Source of the DNA: Rhizobium sp. BT04
Lineage (GTDB): Bacteria > Pseudomonadota > Alphaproteobacteria > Rhizobiales > Rhizobiaceae
Direction of reading: 5' to 3'
NCBI RefSeq assembly: GCF_030053135.1
Contig: NZ_CP125652.1
Coordinates: forward strand, 248,001-312,000
DNA: 64,000 nt
How positions within the stretch are numbered: the stretch's first letter is position 1; each line of letters starts with the position of its first letter. Under the pieces are notes generated by a model. It saw only the letters and a program-made list of their open reading frames with translations, ran no database searches and was not told the origin of the DNA. The translations under genes and the position numbers were made by a program. Shown piece by piece: positions 44,636-53,791 of the stretch.

Positions 44636-45412
44636 TCAAGCGGCGCGGAAGATCTTGGCGCCGGACGGCGCACTTGTCATGCCGCCGTCCACGGTGATCT
44701 CGATGCCGGTGACATTGGCGGAATCATCCGATGCCAGGTAGAGCGCCGCCTTGGCGATCTCGTCGGCTTCGCTCATGCGGCCGAGCGGGCTCAGGCCGCC
44801 CATACGAGCCTCGAGCGCCGACATCGCGTCTTCTGTTGGTGCCATCGGCGACCAGATCGGCGTCTTCGTGCCGCCGGGCGTCACCTGATTGACGCGGATG
44901 CCGCGCGGCGCGAGTTCGGAGGCCATATTGCGTGTCATCGCCCGGACCGCCGCCTTGGTCGCTGCATAGGCAGACCAGCCGGGAGCGCCCAGCACGGCAT
45001 GCACTGAGCCGTTGAGGATCACCGAAGCGCCGTCGTTGAGATGCGGCAGGGCTGATTGCACGGTGAAGAAGACTGCGGTGAGGTTGGTGCTGATGATCTG
45101 GTTGAACTGCTCCGGCGACGTGTCACCGAGCGGTGTCGCGCCGCCGATGCCGGCATTGGCGAAGACGATGTCGAACTTGCCGACCTTTCCGGCTGCTTCC
45201 GCAAAGGCCTTCTCGGTGGCGGCGGCATCGGTGACATCGACCTTCAGCGCCAGCACGCCGGCCCCGAGCGCCTTTTCGGCGGCAGCGAGCGTTTCCGGGT
45301 TGCGGCCGGTGATCACCACCCTGGCACCCTCGTCGATGAAGACCCTGGCGGTCGCAAGACCGATACCGCTGTTTCCACCGGTGATCAGGGCGACTTTGTT
45401 TCTTAGACGCAT
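44636..45412 (-). CDS. SDR-family oxidoreductase
   Basis: A classical short-chain dehydrogenase, 258 residues. The cofactor motif is TGGNSGIG near residue 11, then NAG in FANAGIGG. The catalytic Ser (ILNGSVHAV), Tyr and Lys (YAATKAA) are all present, with a C-terminal GIEITVDGG. The Arg after the second strand (ITGRNPE) favours NADP. It is divergent from a TetR regulator across about 108 bases that hold two direct repeats, so it is very likely the regulator's target. Substrate unknown; this gene pair is common in proteobacteria responding to electrophiles or quinones. Confidence 0.88.
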   Translation of the reverse strand: MRLRNKVALITGGNSGIGLATARVFIDEGARVVITGRNPETLAAAEKALGAGVLALKVDVTDAAATEKAFAEAAGKVGKFDIVFANAGIGGATPLGDTSPEQFNQIISTNLTAVFFTVQSALPHLNDGASVILNGSVHAVLGAPGWSAYAATKAAVRAMTRNMASELAPRGIRVNQVTPGGTKTPIWSPMAPTEDAMSALEARMGGLSPLGRMSEADEIAKAALYLASDDSANVTGIEITVDGGMTSAPSGAKIFRAA

Positions 45413-45445
45413 GATTCATGCTCCTCTTGGAATTGGCAACGATAT

Positions 45446-45487
45446 GGATTATGATCGTTATCTACAAGGATTATGATGATAATCTAC
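45446..45487. promoter_or_regulatory. two 20-bp direct repeats, candidate TetR operators
   Basis: GGATTATGATCGTTATCTAC (45446-45465) and GGATTATGATGATAATCTAC (45468-45487) agree at 17 of 20 positions and are 22 bases apart, two helical turns. The second contains the dyad ATTAT-GATG-ATAAT. They lie in the SDR/TetR divergent region. Confidence 0.65.
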
Positions 45488-45520
45488 GTGAGTCAAGAGG
45501 CATTGCCGGGGAGATTTCCG

Positions 45521-46096
45521 ATGGGCCGTTCGCAGTTGGAAAAACAGAAGACGCACGAGAAGATTGTCGAGACCGCGTCGAAGCGGCTGCGCGAGGAGGG
45601 GCTCGAAGGTATTGGCGTCGCCGACCTGATGAAGGAAGCAGGACTGACCGTCGGGGGCTTCTACAAGCATTTCGCCTCCCGCGACGATCTGGTCGCCGAG
45701 GCGATCCAGTCCGCTTTCGATTCATGGGGACGCAGGCTGGAGGCCGAGGGAGTGAACCCGGCGGAGATGTCGGCTGCCGATGTCGCCGATCGTTATGTCA
45801 GCGCCCATCATCGCGACAATCCCGGCGAAGGCTGCCCTTTTGCCGCGCTGACCTCTGATCTATCCCGCAGCGGCGAGAAGGCGCGAGCGATCGCGACGCA
45901 GGGGTTGCGGCGCAATTTCGAAGCCTTGGCAAGCAAGGCTGCGGGAACGGAGGAAGGAGAAAGGCGGCGCAAGGCGATCATGGCCTTTGCGATGATGGCA
46001 GGCGGCGTCGGCCTTGCCAGGATCTCCTCCGATGAGGAACTTTCAGCAGAAATCCTGGCGACGGTCCGGGATTTTGTCGCCGACATCGACAAATGA
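45521..46096 (+). CDS. TetR-family regulator
   Basis: A 191-residue repressor. The HTH occupies residues 10-55 (KIVETASKRLREEGLEGIGV, then ADLMKEAGLTVGGFYKHFAS), and the C-terminal helices include a conserved GCPFAALTSDLSR. The TVGGFYKHF motif places it with TetR proteins of the AcrR/YbiH-like subset that control a divergent SDR or oxidoreductase. The ATG at 45521 is preferred to one at 45473, because the upstream extension would run through the operator repeats. Repression of the divergent SDR and of itself is inferred. Confidence 0.88.
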   Translation: MGRSQLEKQKTHEKIVETASKRLREEGLEGIGVADLMKEAGLTVGGFYKHFASRDDLVAEAIQSAFDSWGRRLEAEGVNPAEMSAADVADRYVSAHHRDNPGEGCPFAALTSDLSRSGEKARAIATQGLRRNFEALASKAAGTEEGERRRKAIMAFAMMAGGVGLARISSDEELSAEILATVRDFVADIDK

Positions 46097-46098
46097 CA

Positions 46099-46122
46099 AA
46101 CGGCCGGCGAAGGCCGGCCGTT
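46099..46122. terminator. bidirectional terminator between tetR and azoR
   Basis: AACGGCCGGC (46099-46108) and GCCGGCCGTT (46113-46122) form an exact 10-bp stem with loop GAAG, three bases past the TetR stop and 22 bases from the azoR stop. Confidence 0.75.
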
Positions 46123-46144
46123 CCAAGCTGTATTGGCGAGCCGA

Positions 46145-46759
46145 TCAGGCGGCCAGCGCGATTTCCTGGACGCGCGACTTGGCGGCGTCGATGGCCTTTT
46201 CGGCAGCTTCGGGACCGAAGGCGAGACCTTCGACATAGATGGTCTCGATATCCGTGATGCCGAGGAAGCCGAGAACCGACTTCAGATACGGTACGGCATG
46301 GTTCAGCGGCGCAGCCGGTCCCTGCGAGTAGACGCCGCCGGAGGTGAGCACGACATAAACCTTCTTGCCGGTGACGAGGCCGACCGGGCCGGTTTCCGTG
46401 TACTTGAAGGTCACGCCGGCGCGGGCGACGTTGTCGATCCAGGTCTTCAGCGACGAATAGATGTTGAAGTTGATCAGACCGGTGCTGATGACGATCGTAT
46501 CGGCGGCAAACAGTTCGGCGACGAGTTCGTCGGAGGTTTTGATGGCTGCGATTTCTTCGGCGGTACGGTCTTCGGCCGGCTTGCGGATCGCGCCGGTGAA
46601 CAAGTCATCGATATGCGGCAGCGGGTTGGCGGCGAGGTCGCGGCGGACGACGACGCTGCCCGGATTCTGGCCCTTCAGCTTTTCGGCGAGATCGGCGGCG
46701 ATCGGCGTCGAGAGCGATTCGGCACGCGGGCTGGACGTCAGAAGCAGGATGGACGACAT
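46145..46759 (-). CDS. azoR: FMN-dependent NADH-azoreductase
   Basis: A 204-residue flavodoxin-like reductase of quinones and azo compounds. The FMN phosphate loop is LLLTSSPRAESLST at the N-terminus; FNIYSSLKTWIDNVARAGVTF and LTSGGVYSQGP form the rest of the flavin site. The start MSSILLLTSS at 46759 has AAGGAA at the right distance; the frame runs open far upstream but across the promoter. It is divergent from a LysR regulator that probably controls it in response to quinone-type electrophiles. Confidence 0.92.
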   Translation of the reverse strand: MSSILLLTSSPRAESLSTPIAADLAEKLKGQNPGSVVVRRDLAANPLPHIDDLFTGAIRKPAEDRTAEEIAAIKTSDELVAELFAADTIVISTGLINFNIYSSLKTWIDNVARAGVTFKYTETGPVGLVTGKKVYVVLTSGGVYSQGPAAPLNHAVPYLKSVLGFLGITDIETIYVEGLAFGPEAAEKAIDAAKSRVQEIALAA

Positions 46760-46897
46760 GTACATTTCCTTTCGAATTGAATTTGACGGCCCGTTGCTGG
46801 GAGGTGAGCCGCAGTCTCGATGAGCAAAATAGGTCTGGCCTGCTATCGAAAAAACGGTGATAATGTCGATCGAAACTATCGATGGAATGGATGGAAC

Positions 46898-47866
46898 ATG
46901 CTCCCGAACCCGACCCTGGATCAATTGCAGGTGTTTCTGACCGTTGCCGAAACCGGCAGCTTTTCGGCCGCTTCGCGGGCATTGAACCGGGCGCAGTCGG
47001 TCGTCAGCTATACGATCGCCAACCTGGAAGCGCAGCTCGAAGTGCCGCTTTTCGAGCGCTCCGGCGCACGCCAGCCGAAGCTGACGGAAGCGGGCAAGGC
47101 GATGCTCGAGGATGCGCGGCGCATTCTGGGCGATCTGCAAGTCATGCGGGCGCGCGTCAAGAGCTTGAGGGAAGGGCTCGAAGCGGAGGTTTCTGTCGCC
47201 ATCAGCGTCATGGTGCCCTCGCGCGCCATGGTGGACGTCCTGCATGAATTCCGCGAGATATTCCCGTCCGTTTCGTTGAGCCTCAACGTCGGCGAACTCG
47301 GAATGGTCATGGATCTCGTCCTCAGCGGCAAGGCGACGATCGGCATCGGCGGCGCCGTCATCAAACAGGACGATTCGATTATCACGGAGCGGATCGGCCA
47401 TTCCTTCATGTTGCCGGTTGCCGCCCCCAACCACCCGCTGGCCCGCATCGACCGGCCGCTCACGCTGGGCGACGTGCGCGAGGAAGTGCAGCTCGTCGTC
47501 ACCGACGCCTCAGGCCGAACGAAGGGGCGGGATTTCAACGTGCTGTCCTACAAGACATGGCGCGTCAGCGATATTGCGACGAAGCACCAGCTCATCAAGG
47601 CCGGCCTGGGCTGGGGCGGTCTTCCGGCCTCTATAATGCATGACGATCTCCGCAGCGGCGCGCTCGTCCATCTCGATCTGGATGCCTACGAGCAGGGGGA
47701 ATATCCGATATATTCGGTGCGCCAGCTCGCCAACCCGCCCGGACCTGCCGCCAGCTGGATGGTCGATGCGTTCCGCACGCGGCTTTCCCATTGCCCGAAC
47801 CAGGCCGATTTCCATGCGGAGATGGCGGAGCTCCAGCAACCCGCGGCACGGCTCGCGGCTGAATGA
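46898..47866 (+). CDS. LysR-family regulator (divergent from azoR)
   Basis: A 322-residue LysR regulator. The HTH is at residues 8-65 (LDQLQVFLTVAETGSFSAAS, RALNRAQSVVSYTIANLEAQ). The substrate-binding domain starts near residue 95 and contains FPSVSLSLNVGELG and GLGWGGLPASIM. The start at 46898 is chosen because MLPNPTLDQLQVF matches family N-termini; an upstream in-frame ATG at 46820 would add a poor leader. It faces azoR over about 140 bases containing several TCGA/ATCGA dyads. Confidence 0.9.
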   Translation: MLPNPTLDQLQVFLTVAETGSFSAASRALNRAQSVVSYTIANLEAQLEVPLFERSGARQPKLTEAGKAMLEDARRILGDLQVMRARVKSLREGLEAEVSVAISVMVPSRAMVDVLHEFREIFPSVSLSLNVGELGMVMDLVLSGKATIGIGGAVIKQDDSIITERIGHSFMLPVAAPNHPLARIDRPLTLGDVREEVQLVVTDASGRTKGRDFNVLSYKTWRVSDIATKHQLIKAGLGWGGLPASIMHDDLRSGALVHLDLDAYEQGEYPIYSVRQLANPPGPAASWMVDAFRTRLSHCPNQADFHAEMAELQQPAARLAAE

Positions 47867-47893
47867 CGAAGGCGCGGGTGCCGCGCCTTCGTC
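47865..47893. terminator. bidirectional terminator between lysR and cpdB
   Basis: 13-bp exact stem GACGAAGGCGCGG (47865-47877) with its complement (47881-47893) and a 3-base loop, starting in the LysR stop codon. Confidence 0.75.
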
Positions 47894-47908
47894 TGCATTT
47901 CCTTCGGT

Positions 47909-49897
47909 TTAAAGAACCAGCCTGAACTTCGAGAAGCCGTCGGCGCCGTCGCCGGCATCCTCGATCTTGACGCTCTTGACCGCCGCGAGGAACTGCTTTG
48001 CCTTCGGGCCGCTTTCGAAGGTCACGGTCGTGCCCGGCAGCGGTTTGAAGGTCCAGTTCGCATCGGCCGACGGATTGATCGTGCCCTGGTCGTGGACATA
48101 GCGGACGATGACGTCGCGGTTGGTGTCCGGCGCCTGGAAGATCACCTTATCAGCGGCGATCTCCGGGAAACTGCCGCCGCCGCCGGCGCGGTAATTGTTG
48201 GTGACGACGACGAACTTCTGGGCGGGATCGATCGGCCTGCCGTCGAAGGCCAGGTTCTGGATGCGGTTGGCATCCGGATTGATCGCCTTGCCGGAGGAAT
48301 CATATTTCGGCGGCTGCGACAGGTCGATCTGGTAGGTCACGCCATCGATGACGTCGAAATTGTAGGACGGGAAGTCGTTGTTGAGCAGCGGCGCATCCTT
48401 CGAGCCGGCCGCAATGTGATTGAACATGCCGGCCGACATTTCCAGCCAGTTCTTCACCTGGGCGCCGGTGATGGCGACAGCCTGCACCGTGTTCGGATAG
48501 AGATAGAGGTCAGCGACGTTCTTGATGGCGATATCGCCGGCCGGAACGTCGGTATAATAGTCGGCGCCGCCGCGACCGCCGGCCTTGAAGGGGGCTGCCG
48601 CCGACAGCACCGGCAGGTCCTTGAATGCGGTATCGGCGAGCATCTGCTTGATGTACCAGGTCTGGGCCTGGCTGACGACCTGCACGGAAGGGTCGTCGGC
48701 GACCAGTGCGAAATAGGAATAGAGCGGTGCGGAGGTTTTGCCGACAGGGGTGCGGACATACGCAAGAGTCGCCTCGTGCTCGGCCTTGGCGGCTTCGACC
48801 ACGTCCTTCTTGTCGGCGTAGTCGGCAACCACCTTCTTCTTGTCGTCACGATGGTAGATCGGCCGTGCTTCCGAGGTGAAATCGACGATCTTCCAGCTGT
48901 TGCCGTCCTTTTCGAGCAGCAGGTCGATCAGGCCGAGATGCGAGCCCCAGAAGCCGGCCATCACCGCGGGCTTGCCATGCAGCGTGCCCTTGACGGGATC
49001 GGCATTGGCAATGCCGTCCCAGCTCTTCGGGCCGGGGAAGACGAGATGCTGATGGCCGGTGAAGATCGCGTCGATCCCTTCGACGGCGGCGAGGTGCAGC
49101 GAGGCGTTTTCCATCTTTTCGGACGGTGCGCTGCCGTCGATACCGGAATGGGAGAGCGCGATGACGATATCGGCGCCGGCTTCCTTCATGGCTGGAACCC
49201 AGGCCTTGGCCGCCTCGACGATATCGCGCGTCTGCGCCTTGCCTTCGAGGTTCTTGATATCCCAGAGCATGATCTGCGGCGGTACGAAGCCGATGAAGCC
49301 GATCTTGACCGGGCTCTCATCGCCGGCGCCGTCCTTGATCTGTTTTTCCACGATGATGTAGGGCTTGAAGAAGAGATCGTCCTGCTTCGGGTCCGAGGCG
49401 AGCCGGCCCTTGGTCAGGTTGGCGCAGACGAAGGGGAAGTTCGCGCCCGACAGGACCTTGAACATGAAGTCGAGGCCGTAGTTGAACTCGTGATTGCCAA
49501 GCGTTCCCACTGTATAGCCGAGCGTGTTCATCGCCTTGATCACGGGATGGACGTCGCCGTCCTTCATGCCGTGCTGGTAGGCCATGTAATCGCCCATCGG
49601 ATTGCCCTGCAGCACGTCGCCATTGTCGATCAGCAGCGAGTTGACGGCCTCTGCGCGGATAGTGTCGATGGTCGTCCCGGTGCGGGAAAGACCCATCGTG
49701 TCGTTCGGCTTGTCGGCATAATAGTCATAGGGGAAGACGTTGACGTGAATATCCGTCGTTTCCATCAGCCGGAGATGCGCCTGGTTGGCGCTGGCGCGGG
49801 CGCTGAAAGGGTGCAGCAGCACCAGAGCGGAAGTGGCGGCAAGCCCGCCAAGCAGAGAACGGCGGCTCATGACGCCAACGTCGAAAATAGAAGACAT
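47909..49897 (-). CDS. cpdB: 2',3'-cyclic-nucleotide 2'-phosphodiesterase / 3'-nucleotidase
   Basis: A periplasmic enzyme that hydrolyses 2',3'-cyclic nucleotides and 3'-nucleotides, for phosphate and nucleoside scavenging. It has 662 residues. The N-terminus MSSIFDVGVMSRRSLLGGLA is a twin-arginine type signal. Metallophosphatase metal sites are METTDIHVNVF, LLIDNGDVLQGNP, TLGNHEFNYG, LSHSGIDG and GHQHLVFPG. The C-terminal 5'-nucleotidase domain includes VVVTNNYRAGGGG and FDGRPIDP. The RBS GGAGAG lies before ATG 49897. Most CpdB proteins use Sec; Tat export here would be notable. Confidence 0.92.
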   Translation of the reverse strand: MSSIFDVGVMSRRSLLGGLAATSALVLLHPFSARASANQAHLRLMETTDIHVNVFPYDYYADKPNDTMGLSRTGTTIDTIRAEAVNSLLIDNGDVLQGNPMGDYMAYQHGMKDGDVHPVIKAMNTLGYTVGTLGNHEFNYGLDFMFKVLSGANFPFVCANLTKGRLASDPKQDDLFFKPYIIVEKQIKDGAGDESPVKIGFIGFVPPQIMLWDIKNLEGKAQTRDIVEAAKAWVPAMKEAGADIVIALSHSGIDGSAPSEKMENASLHLAAVEGIDAIFTGHQHLVFPGPKSWDGIANADPVKGTLHGKPAVMAGFWGSHLGLIDLLLEKDGNSWKIVDFTSEARPIYHRDDKKKVVADYADKKDVVEAAKAEHEATLAYVRTPVGKTSAPLYSYFALVADDPSVQVVSQAQTWYIKQMLADTAFKDLPVLSAAAPFKAGGRGGADYYTDVPAGDIAIKNVADLYLYPNTVQAVAITGAQVKNWLEMSAGMFNHIAAGSKDAPLLNNDFPSYNFDVIDGVTYQIDLSQPPKYDSSGKAINPDANRIQNLAFDGRPIDPAQKFVVVTNNYRAGGGGSFPEIAADKVIFQAPDTNRDVIVRYVHDQGTINPSADANWTFKPLPGTTVTFESGPKAKQFLAAVKSVKIEDAGDGADGFSKFRLVL

Positions 49898-50203
49898 GGG
49901 AACTCTCCTTCAAAAAGCATGCATCGTCCGGCCCGTCAGAATTAGGACGATTTGGCGAGGAGTACACTGCGAAAATGACAGGACGGCAAAACAATCGGCG
50001 GCGATGGCGCAATGGTTTTAAAATACAACTTATAGTAAAGTTTCCCGACGGAAATCCATCGGAGGAACGGGTCATGGCCGGAGCCATTATCGTCATTGCA
50101 GGAGGTGCCGAGACGTCCGCTCGGCTGCGGGCTCGGCGCCAACGGCAACCACAGCCACTGAGCGGCCACACAGCCGCTCCTTTGGCACAAAGGCGGTGCA
50201 GCC
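49898..50203. other. intergenic stretch upstream of cpdB
   Basis: About 306 bases; an AT-rich block near 50010-50045 probably holds the cpdB promoter. Open frames on both strands show no family features. Confidence 0.5.
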
Positions 50204-50608
50204 TTACGATTTCGGCGTCGATGTGGCCAATTGAGGCGTCCGTTTGCCGTTGGCGTTGGCCGTAACCAGTTGGCGTACCGCCAGAACCGGTCGTATTTCC
50301 TTATGGAAAAAGCGGAAATAGGAGGAGACCTGCGCTCGCGCATTGGAATTCACGTCGAATTGGATGCCGACGCGGCCATTGTGTTTCCAGCGAATGACGC
50401 CTTCGAGCATCCCGAGGTTCTCGGCCTCGATGCGCACCTTGCTGCCGGAAGCCGCATGAAACGGTCCCTTCATCTCCAGGGCCGCACCGGTCACCGACAG
50501 ATTCAGGATACGTGCATCCACCTGGCTGTTCAAATATTTGACGCTGCCGAAGACGCGGCAGTTTTGCCGTTCGGCCTTTCTGGCCGTAATTTTCAAATTG
50601 CGAGTCAT
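50204..50608 (-). CDS. PilZ-domain protein
   Basis: A 134-residue protein with a PilZ fold. Residues 9-100 run AERQNCRVFGSVKYLN, DARILNLSVTGAALEM and GMLEGVIRWKHNGRVGIQF. The usual c-di-GMP motif is RxxxR plus D/NxSxxG. Here the second part is present (NLSVTG), while the first reads ARKAERQNCR, a plausible RxxxR-like stretch. It could therefore bind c-di-GMP, and a diguanylate cyclase is encoded at 41166 on the opposite strand. The start MTRNLKITARKAERQ at 50608 fits an upstream GGGAG; a longer start at 50638 is less likely. Confidence 0.78.
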   Translation of the reverse strand: MTRNLKITARKAERQNCRVFGSVKYLNSQVDARILNLSVTGAALEMKGPFHAASGSKVRIEAENLGMLEGVIRWKHNGRVGIQFDVNSNARAQVSSYFRFFHKEIRPVLAVRQLVTANANGKRTPQLATSTPKS

Positions 50609-50784
50609 ACATTCTCCCTCGAATATGGGGAGCAGCATAGCGCCCGAAAATTGAAATGGTTTTAGTGGCTTGGCTAAAATTGCAGTGAAATGTCACCTTA
50701 TCGAACATCAGCCATTCGAGATCTGCTTCACGCGCCAGCGTGACAAGCAGCACACCGCCGCACTCACCACCATCCTGCACGCGT

Positions 50785-51060
50785 TTAGGGCAGGCTCAGT
50801 TTCGCCATGCGTCCACCATCGATGGTCCAGACCTGGCCGGTGACAAAGCCGGCTTCCGGCGAGGCAAGCCAGGCGACCAGTGCGGCCACTTCTTCCGGCT
50901 TTCCTGTCCGTCCGACGGGATGGATGCGGCCGATCTCCCGGCGGAAGGCTTGCGGATCCGGCATGCTCTCGAGGAAATCCACGTTGAGGTCAGTATCGAT
51001 CCATCCTGGCGCGACTGCATTGCAGCGGATGCCACATCGGATGGTCGTCCTGCGCCGAAC
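50785..51060 (-). pseudogene. SDR oxidoreductase remnant, C-terminal third
   Basis: The minus strand reads [17 protein letters not shown], then a helix and [32 protein letters not shown] and MAKLSLP. This is the C-terminal third of a classical SDR: the post-catalytic NAVAPG segment, the helix and the terminal strand. An in-frame TGA lies just upstream (about 51063), and the cofactor site and Ser-Tyr-Lys residues are missing. The remainder is replaced by the DMT transporter gene ending at 51072. This is a 5'-truncated pseudogene left by a deletion or rearrangement. Confidence 0.75.
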
Positions 51061-51071
51061 CTTTCAGAGTC

Positions 51072-51968
51072 CTATTCGACTTGCGGTGCTCCGGCGGCGG
51101 CCGTCCTGCGCCCCACCACATGCTCGCGCCAGACCGTGAAGATACCGGCGGCGACCACGATGACCGAGCCGACGATCACGTTGAAGCTCAGCGTTTCTCC
51201 ATAGATCACCATGCCGATGATGGAGGCGTAGACAAGTGACAGATAGGTCAGCGGCTGGACGGCGGCGGCATCGAGAATATCGTAGGCGCGGATCAGGAAA
51301 TAATGGCTGGAAATGCTGGTCATGCAAACGAGCGCCATCCAGCCCCAGTCGCCCGGCGACATCGAGCTCCAGTAGAATGGTCCGATAAGCGTCATCGTCA
51401 CACCGCCGACGACGCCGGTATAAAAGAAGCTGGTCATCGACGAATCGTCGCGGCTGACGAGGCGAGTGGCGATAACGTAGAAGGCGAAGTTGAAGCAGGA
51501 GGCGACGGCGAGAAGCAGCTTCACGTCGAAAAATTCGCCTTCCGGCTTCAGGATCAGCAGCACCCCGAAAAGTCCGGCGGCGATCGCCGCCCACCGCCGC
51601 CAGCCGACCCGTTCGCCGAGGATCGGCATCGCCAGCAGCGCGATCAGGATCGGTGTCGCGGAAAAGATCGCCTGCGAACGGGCAAGGCCGATTATCGCAA
51701 AACAGGTGATGGCCAGAACCACCTGGACCGCAAGCAGAACGCCGCGTGTCACCTGCAGGAGCGGGCGTTTGGTGCGGGCCGTCGCCTTGAGGCCACCACG
51801 CATCCTCGAGGCGAGAATGATCGTGAAAAGCGCGAAAGCCCAGTAGCGGATCATCGTTACGAAGATCGGCGGATAGCTCGTCGCCAGATGTTTCGAGATG
51901 GCGTCCTGCAGCGAAAAGATGGTGAGCGCCAGCAGGGCGAAAATATAACCGTGGGTCTTCGATGTCAT
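51072..51968 (-). CDS. EamA/DMT-family exporter
   Basis: A 298-residue inner-membrane transporter with ten predicted helices in two EamA halves (first YIFALLALTIFSLQDAISKH; second from about residue 150, LLLAVASCFNFAFYVIATRL). Members export amino acids, nucleobases or unknown metabolites. The ATG at 51968 is chosen because an upstream open frame to 52187 overlaps the Lrp gene. The Lrp-family regulator lies just upstream in the same orientation, so it could control this exporter as well as the divergent alanine dehydrogenase. Confidence 0.85.
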   Translation of the reverse strand: MTSKTHGYIFALLALTIFSLQDAISKHLATSYPPIFVTMIRYWAFALFTIILASRMRGGLKATARTKRPLLQVTRGVLLAVQVVLAITCFAIIGLARSQAIFSATPILIALLAMPILGERVGWRRWAAIAAGLFGVLLILKPEGEFFDVKLLLAVASCFNFAFYVIATRLVSRDDSSMTSFFYTGVVGGVTMTLIGPFYWSSMSPGDWGWMALVCMTSISSHYFLIRAYDILDAAAVQPLTYLSLVYASIIGMVIYGETLSFNVIVGSVIVVAAGIFTVWREHVVGRRTAAAGAPQVE

Positions 51969-52038
51969 GATTTGCCATTGAGCGGGAAACGCCTGCGCGT
52001 CGAAAGTCTGGGCAGGCTTTCGAAAACTTTGCAAGGGC

Positions 52039-52500
52039 TCAAAGCCCGACATTCGGCTTGTCGATGATTTCTCTGAGCGCGAAACTCGAATTGATCTTGA
52101 CGACGTGGGGCAGGGCGGACAGCCAGTCGCGGTGGATGCGCTCATAGTCCTCGAGATCGCGGGCCGCGACCCTGAGGATATAATCATATTCGCCTGACAT
52201 CAGGTAACAGACGAGCACGTTGGGACAGAGCTTCACCGCCGCCTCGAATTCCGCCAGCGTCTTGGCGAACTGGCCGGAGAGCGAGATATGCACGATGGCG
52301 ATCATCTTGTAGTCGAGCGCCTTGTGCGACAGCCGCGCATGGTAGCCGGCGATGACGCAGCTTCTTTCCAGGATGTCGAGCCGGCGCGAACAGGCCGAAG
52401 GCGACAATCCGATCCTCTCGGCAAGCTCGGCATTGGTGATGCGGGCATTGGCCTGCAATGCCCGGAGAATCGCAAGATCGATGGTATCGAGATCGGCCAT
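52039..52500 (-). CDS. Lrp/AsnC family regulator (divergent from ald)
   Basis: A 153-residue Lrp/AsnC regulator. The HTH is at TNAELAERIGLSPSACSRRL, and the effector domain has VLVCYLMSGEYDYILRV. The start MADLDTIDLAILRAL at 52500 is usual for the family. It is divergent from alanine dehydrogenase over 156 bases, the arrangement of AldR-type activators that respond to alanine. The downstream DMT exporter may be part of the same response. Confidence 0.9.
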   Translation of the reverse strand: MADLDTIDLAILRALQANARITNAELAERIGLSPSACSRRLDILERSCVIAGYHARLSHKALDYKMIAIVHISLSGQFAKTLAEFEAAVKLCPNVLVCYLMSGEYDYILRVAARDLEDYERIHRDWLSALPHVVKINSSFALREIIDKPNVGL

Positions 52501-52656
52501 TCGAAGAACCTTCGAAGAATGAGGTGAAGAGCACAATAATCGCCGAAAAATCGCCTCTTCGCAAATCGTCTTTGCAAGGACATTTCGCGGCCTTGGTGGT
52601 TGGATTCATCATCTGAGGAGATCCGCGGCTGCGGAGATGACAGGAGAGGAACGCCA

Positions 52657-53775
52657 ATGCGTGTCGGTTGCCCGAAGGAAATCAAGAATCATGAATATCG
52701 CGTCGGTCTGACGCCGGCTTCGGTGCGCGAATATGTCGCCCACGGTCACGAGGTCTGGGTGGAGACCAAGGCGGGCGCCGGCATCGGCGCCGATGACGCC
52801 GCCTATGCCGCGGCTGGCGCGAAGATCGCTGCCTCCGCCAGGGATATCTTCGAAAAGTGCGACATGATCGTCAAGGTGAAGGAGCCGCAGCCTTCCGAAT
52901 GGGCGCAGCTCCGCGACGGTCAGCTGCTTTATACTTATCTGCATCTGGCGCCCGATCCGGAACAGACCAAGGGTCTGATAGCCTCCGGCGTCACGGCGAT
53001 CGCCTATGAAACGGTGACCGACGAGCGCGGCGGCCTGCCGCTGCTGGCGCCGATGTCGGAGGTTGCCGGGCGCCTGTCGATCCAGGCGGGTGCGACCGCG
53101 CTGCAGAAGGCCAATGGCGGCCTCGGCGTCCTGCTCGGCGGCGTGCCCGGCGTCTTGCCGGCCAAGGTCGCGGTCATCGGCGGCGGCGTCGTCGGCCTGC
53201 ATGCGGCCCGGATGGCCGCCGGCCTCGGCGCCGATGTCAGCATCCTCGACAAGTCGCTGCCGCGCCTGCGCCAGCTCGACGATATCTTCTCAGGCCGCAT
53301 CCACACCCGCTATTCCAGCATTCAGGCGCTGGAGGAGGAAGTCTTCTCGGCCGATCTGATTATCGGCGCCGTTCTGATCCCGGGTGCGGCTGCGCCGAAG
53401 CTCGTCACCCGCGAGATGCTCTCCGGCATGAAAAAGGGCGCCGTCATCGTCGACGTCGCCATCGATCAGGGCGGCTGCTTCGAGACCTCGCATGCGACGA
53501 CCCATTCCGATCCCACCTACGAGGTCGACGGCGTCGTGCATTATTGCGTTGCCAATATGCCGGGCGCTGTCCCGGTCACCTCGGCGCACGCACTGAACAA
53601 TGCCACACTGGTTCACGGCCTGGCGCTTGCCGATCGCGGCCTGCGCGCCATCGCCGAAGACAAGCATCTGAGGAACGGCCTCAACGTCCACAAGGGCCGC
53701 ATCACCAGCAAGCCGGTCGCCGACGCACTTGGCTACGAAGCCTTCGCGCCGGAGAGCGTACTGAACGTTGCGTAA
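52657..53775 (+). CDS. ald: alanine dehydrogenase
   Basis: NAD-dependent interconversion of alanine and pyruvate plus ammonia. It has 372 residues. The start [20 protein letters not shown] at 52657 matches the family and has AGGAGAGGA upstream. Substrate-site segments are [10 protein letters not shown] and [10 protein letters not shown]. The Rossmann motif is [10 protein letters not shown]; catalytic His/Asp-region segments are [14 protein letters not shown] and [14 protein letters not shown]. Ald matters in rhizobia because bacteroids can excrete alanine. Control by the divergent Lrp is likely. Confidence 0.96.
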   Translation: MRVGCPKEIKNHEYRVGLTPASVREYVAHGHEVWVETKAGAGIGADDAAYAAAGAKIAASARDIFEKCDMIVKVKEPQPSEWAQLRDGQLLYTYLHLAPDPEQTKGLIASGVTAIAYETVTDERGGLPLLAPMSEVAGRLSIQAGATALQKANGGLGVLLGGVPGVLPAKVAVIGGGVVGLHAARMAAGLGADVSILDKSLPRLRQLDDIFSGRIHTRYSSIQALEEEVFSADLIIGAVLIPGAAAPKLVTREMLSGMKKGAVIVDVAIDQGGCFETSHATTHSDPTYEVDGVVHYCVANMPGAVPVTSAHALNNATLVHGLALADRGLRAIAEDKHLRNGLNVHKGRITSKPVADALGYEAFAPESVLNVA

Positions 53776-53791
53776 GCTGCCTGTCTCTACG

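Noticed and set aside
48092..49945. 617-codon plus-strand open frame opposite cpdB
   Set aside because: Shadow of the Tat-exported nucleotidase; low-complexity Asp/Val/Arg translation with no motif.
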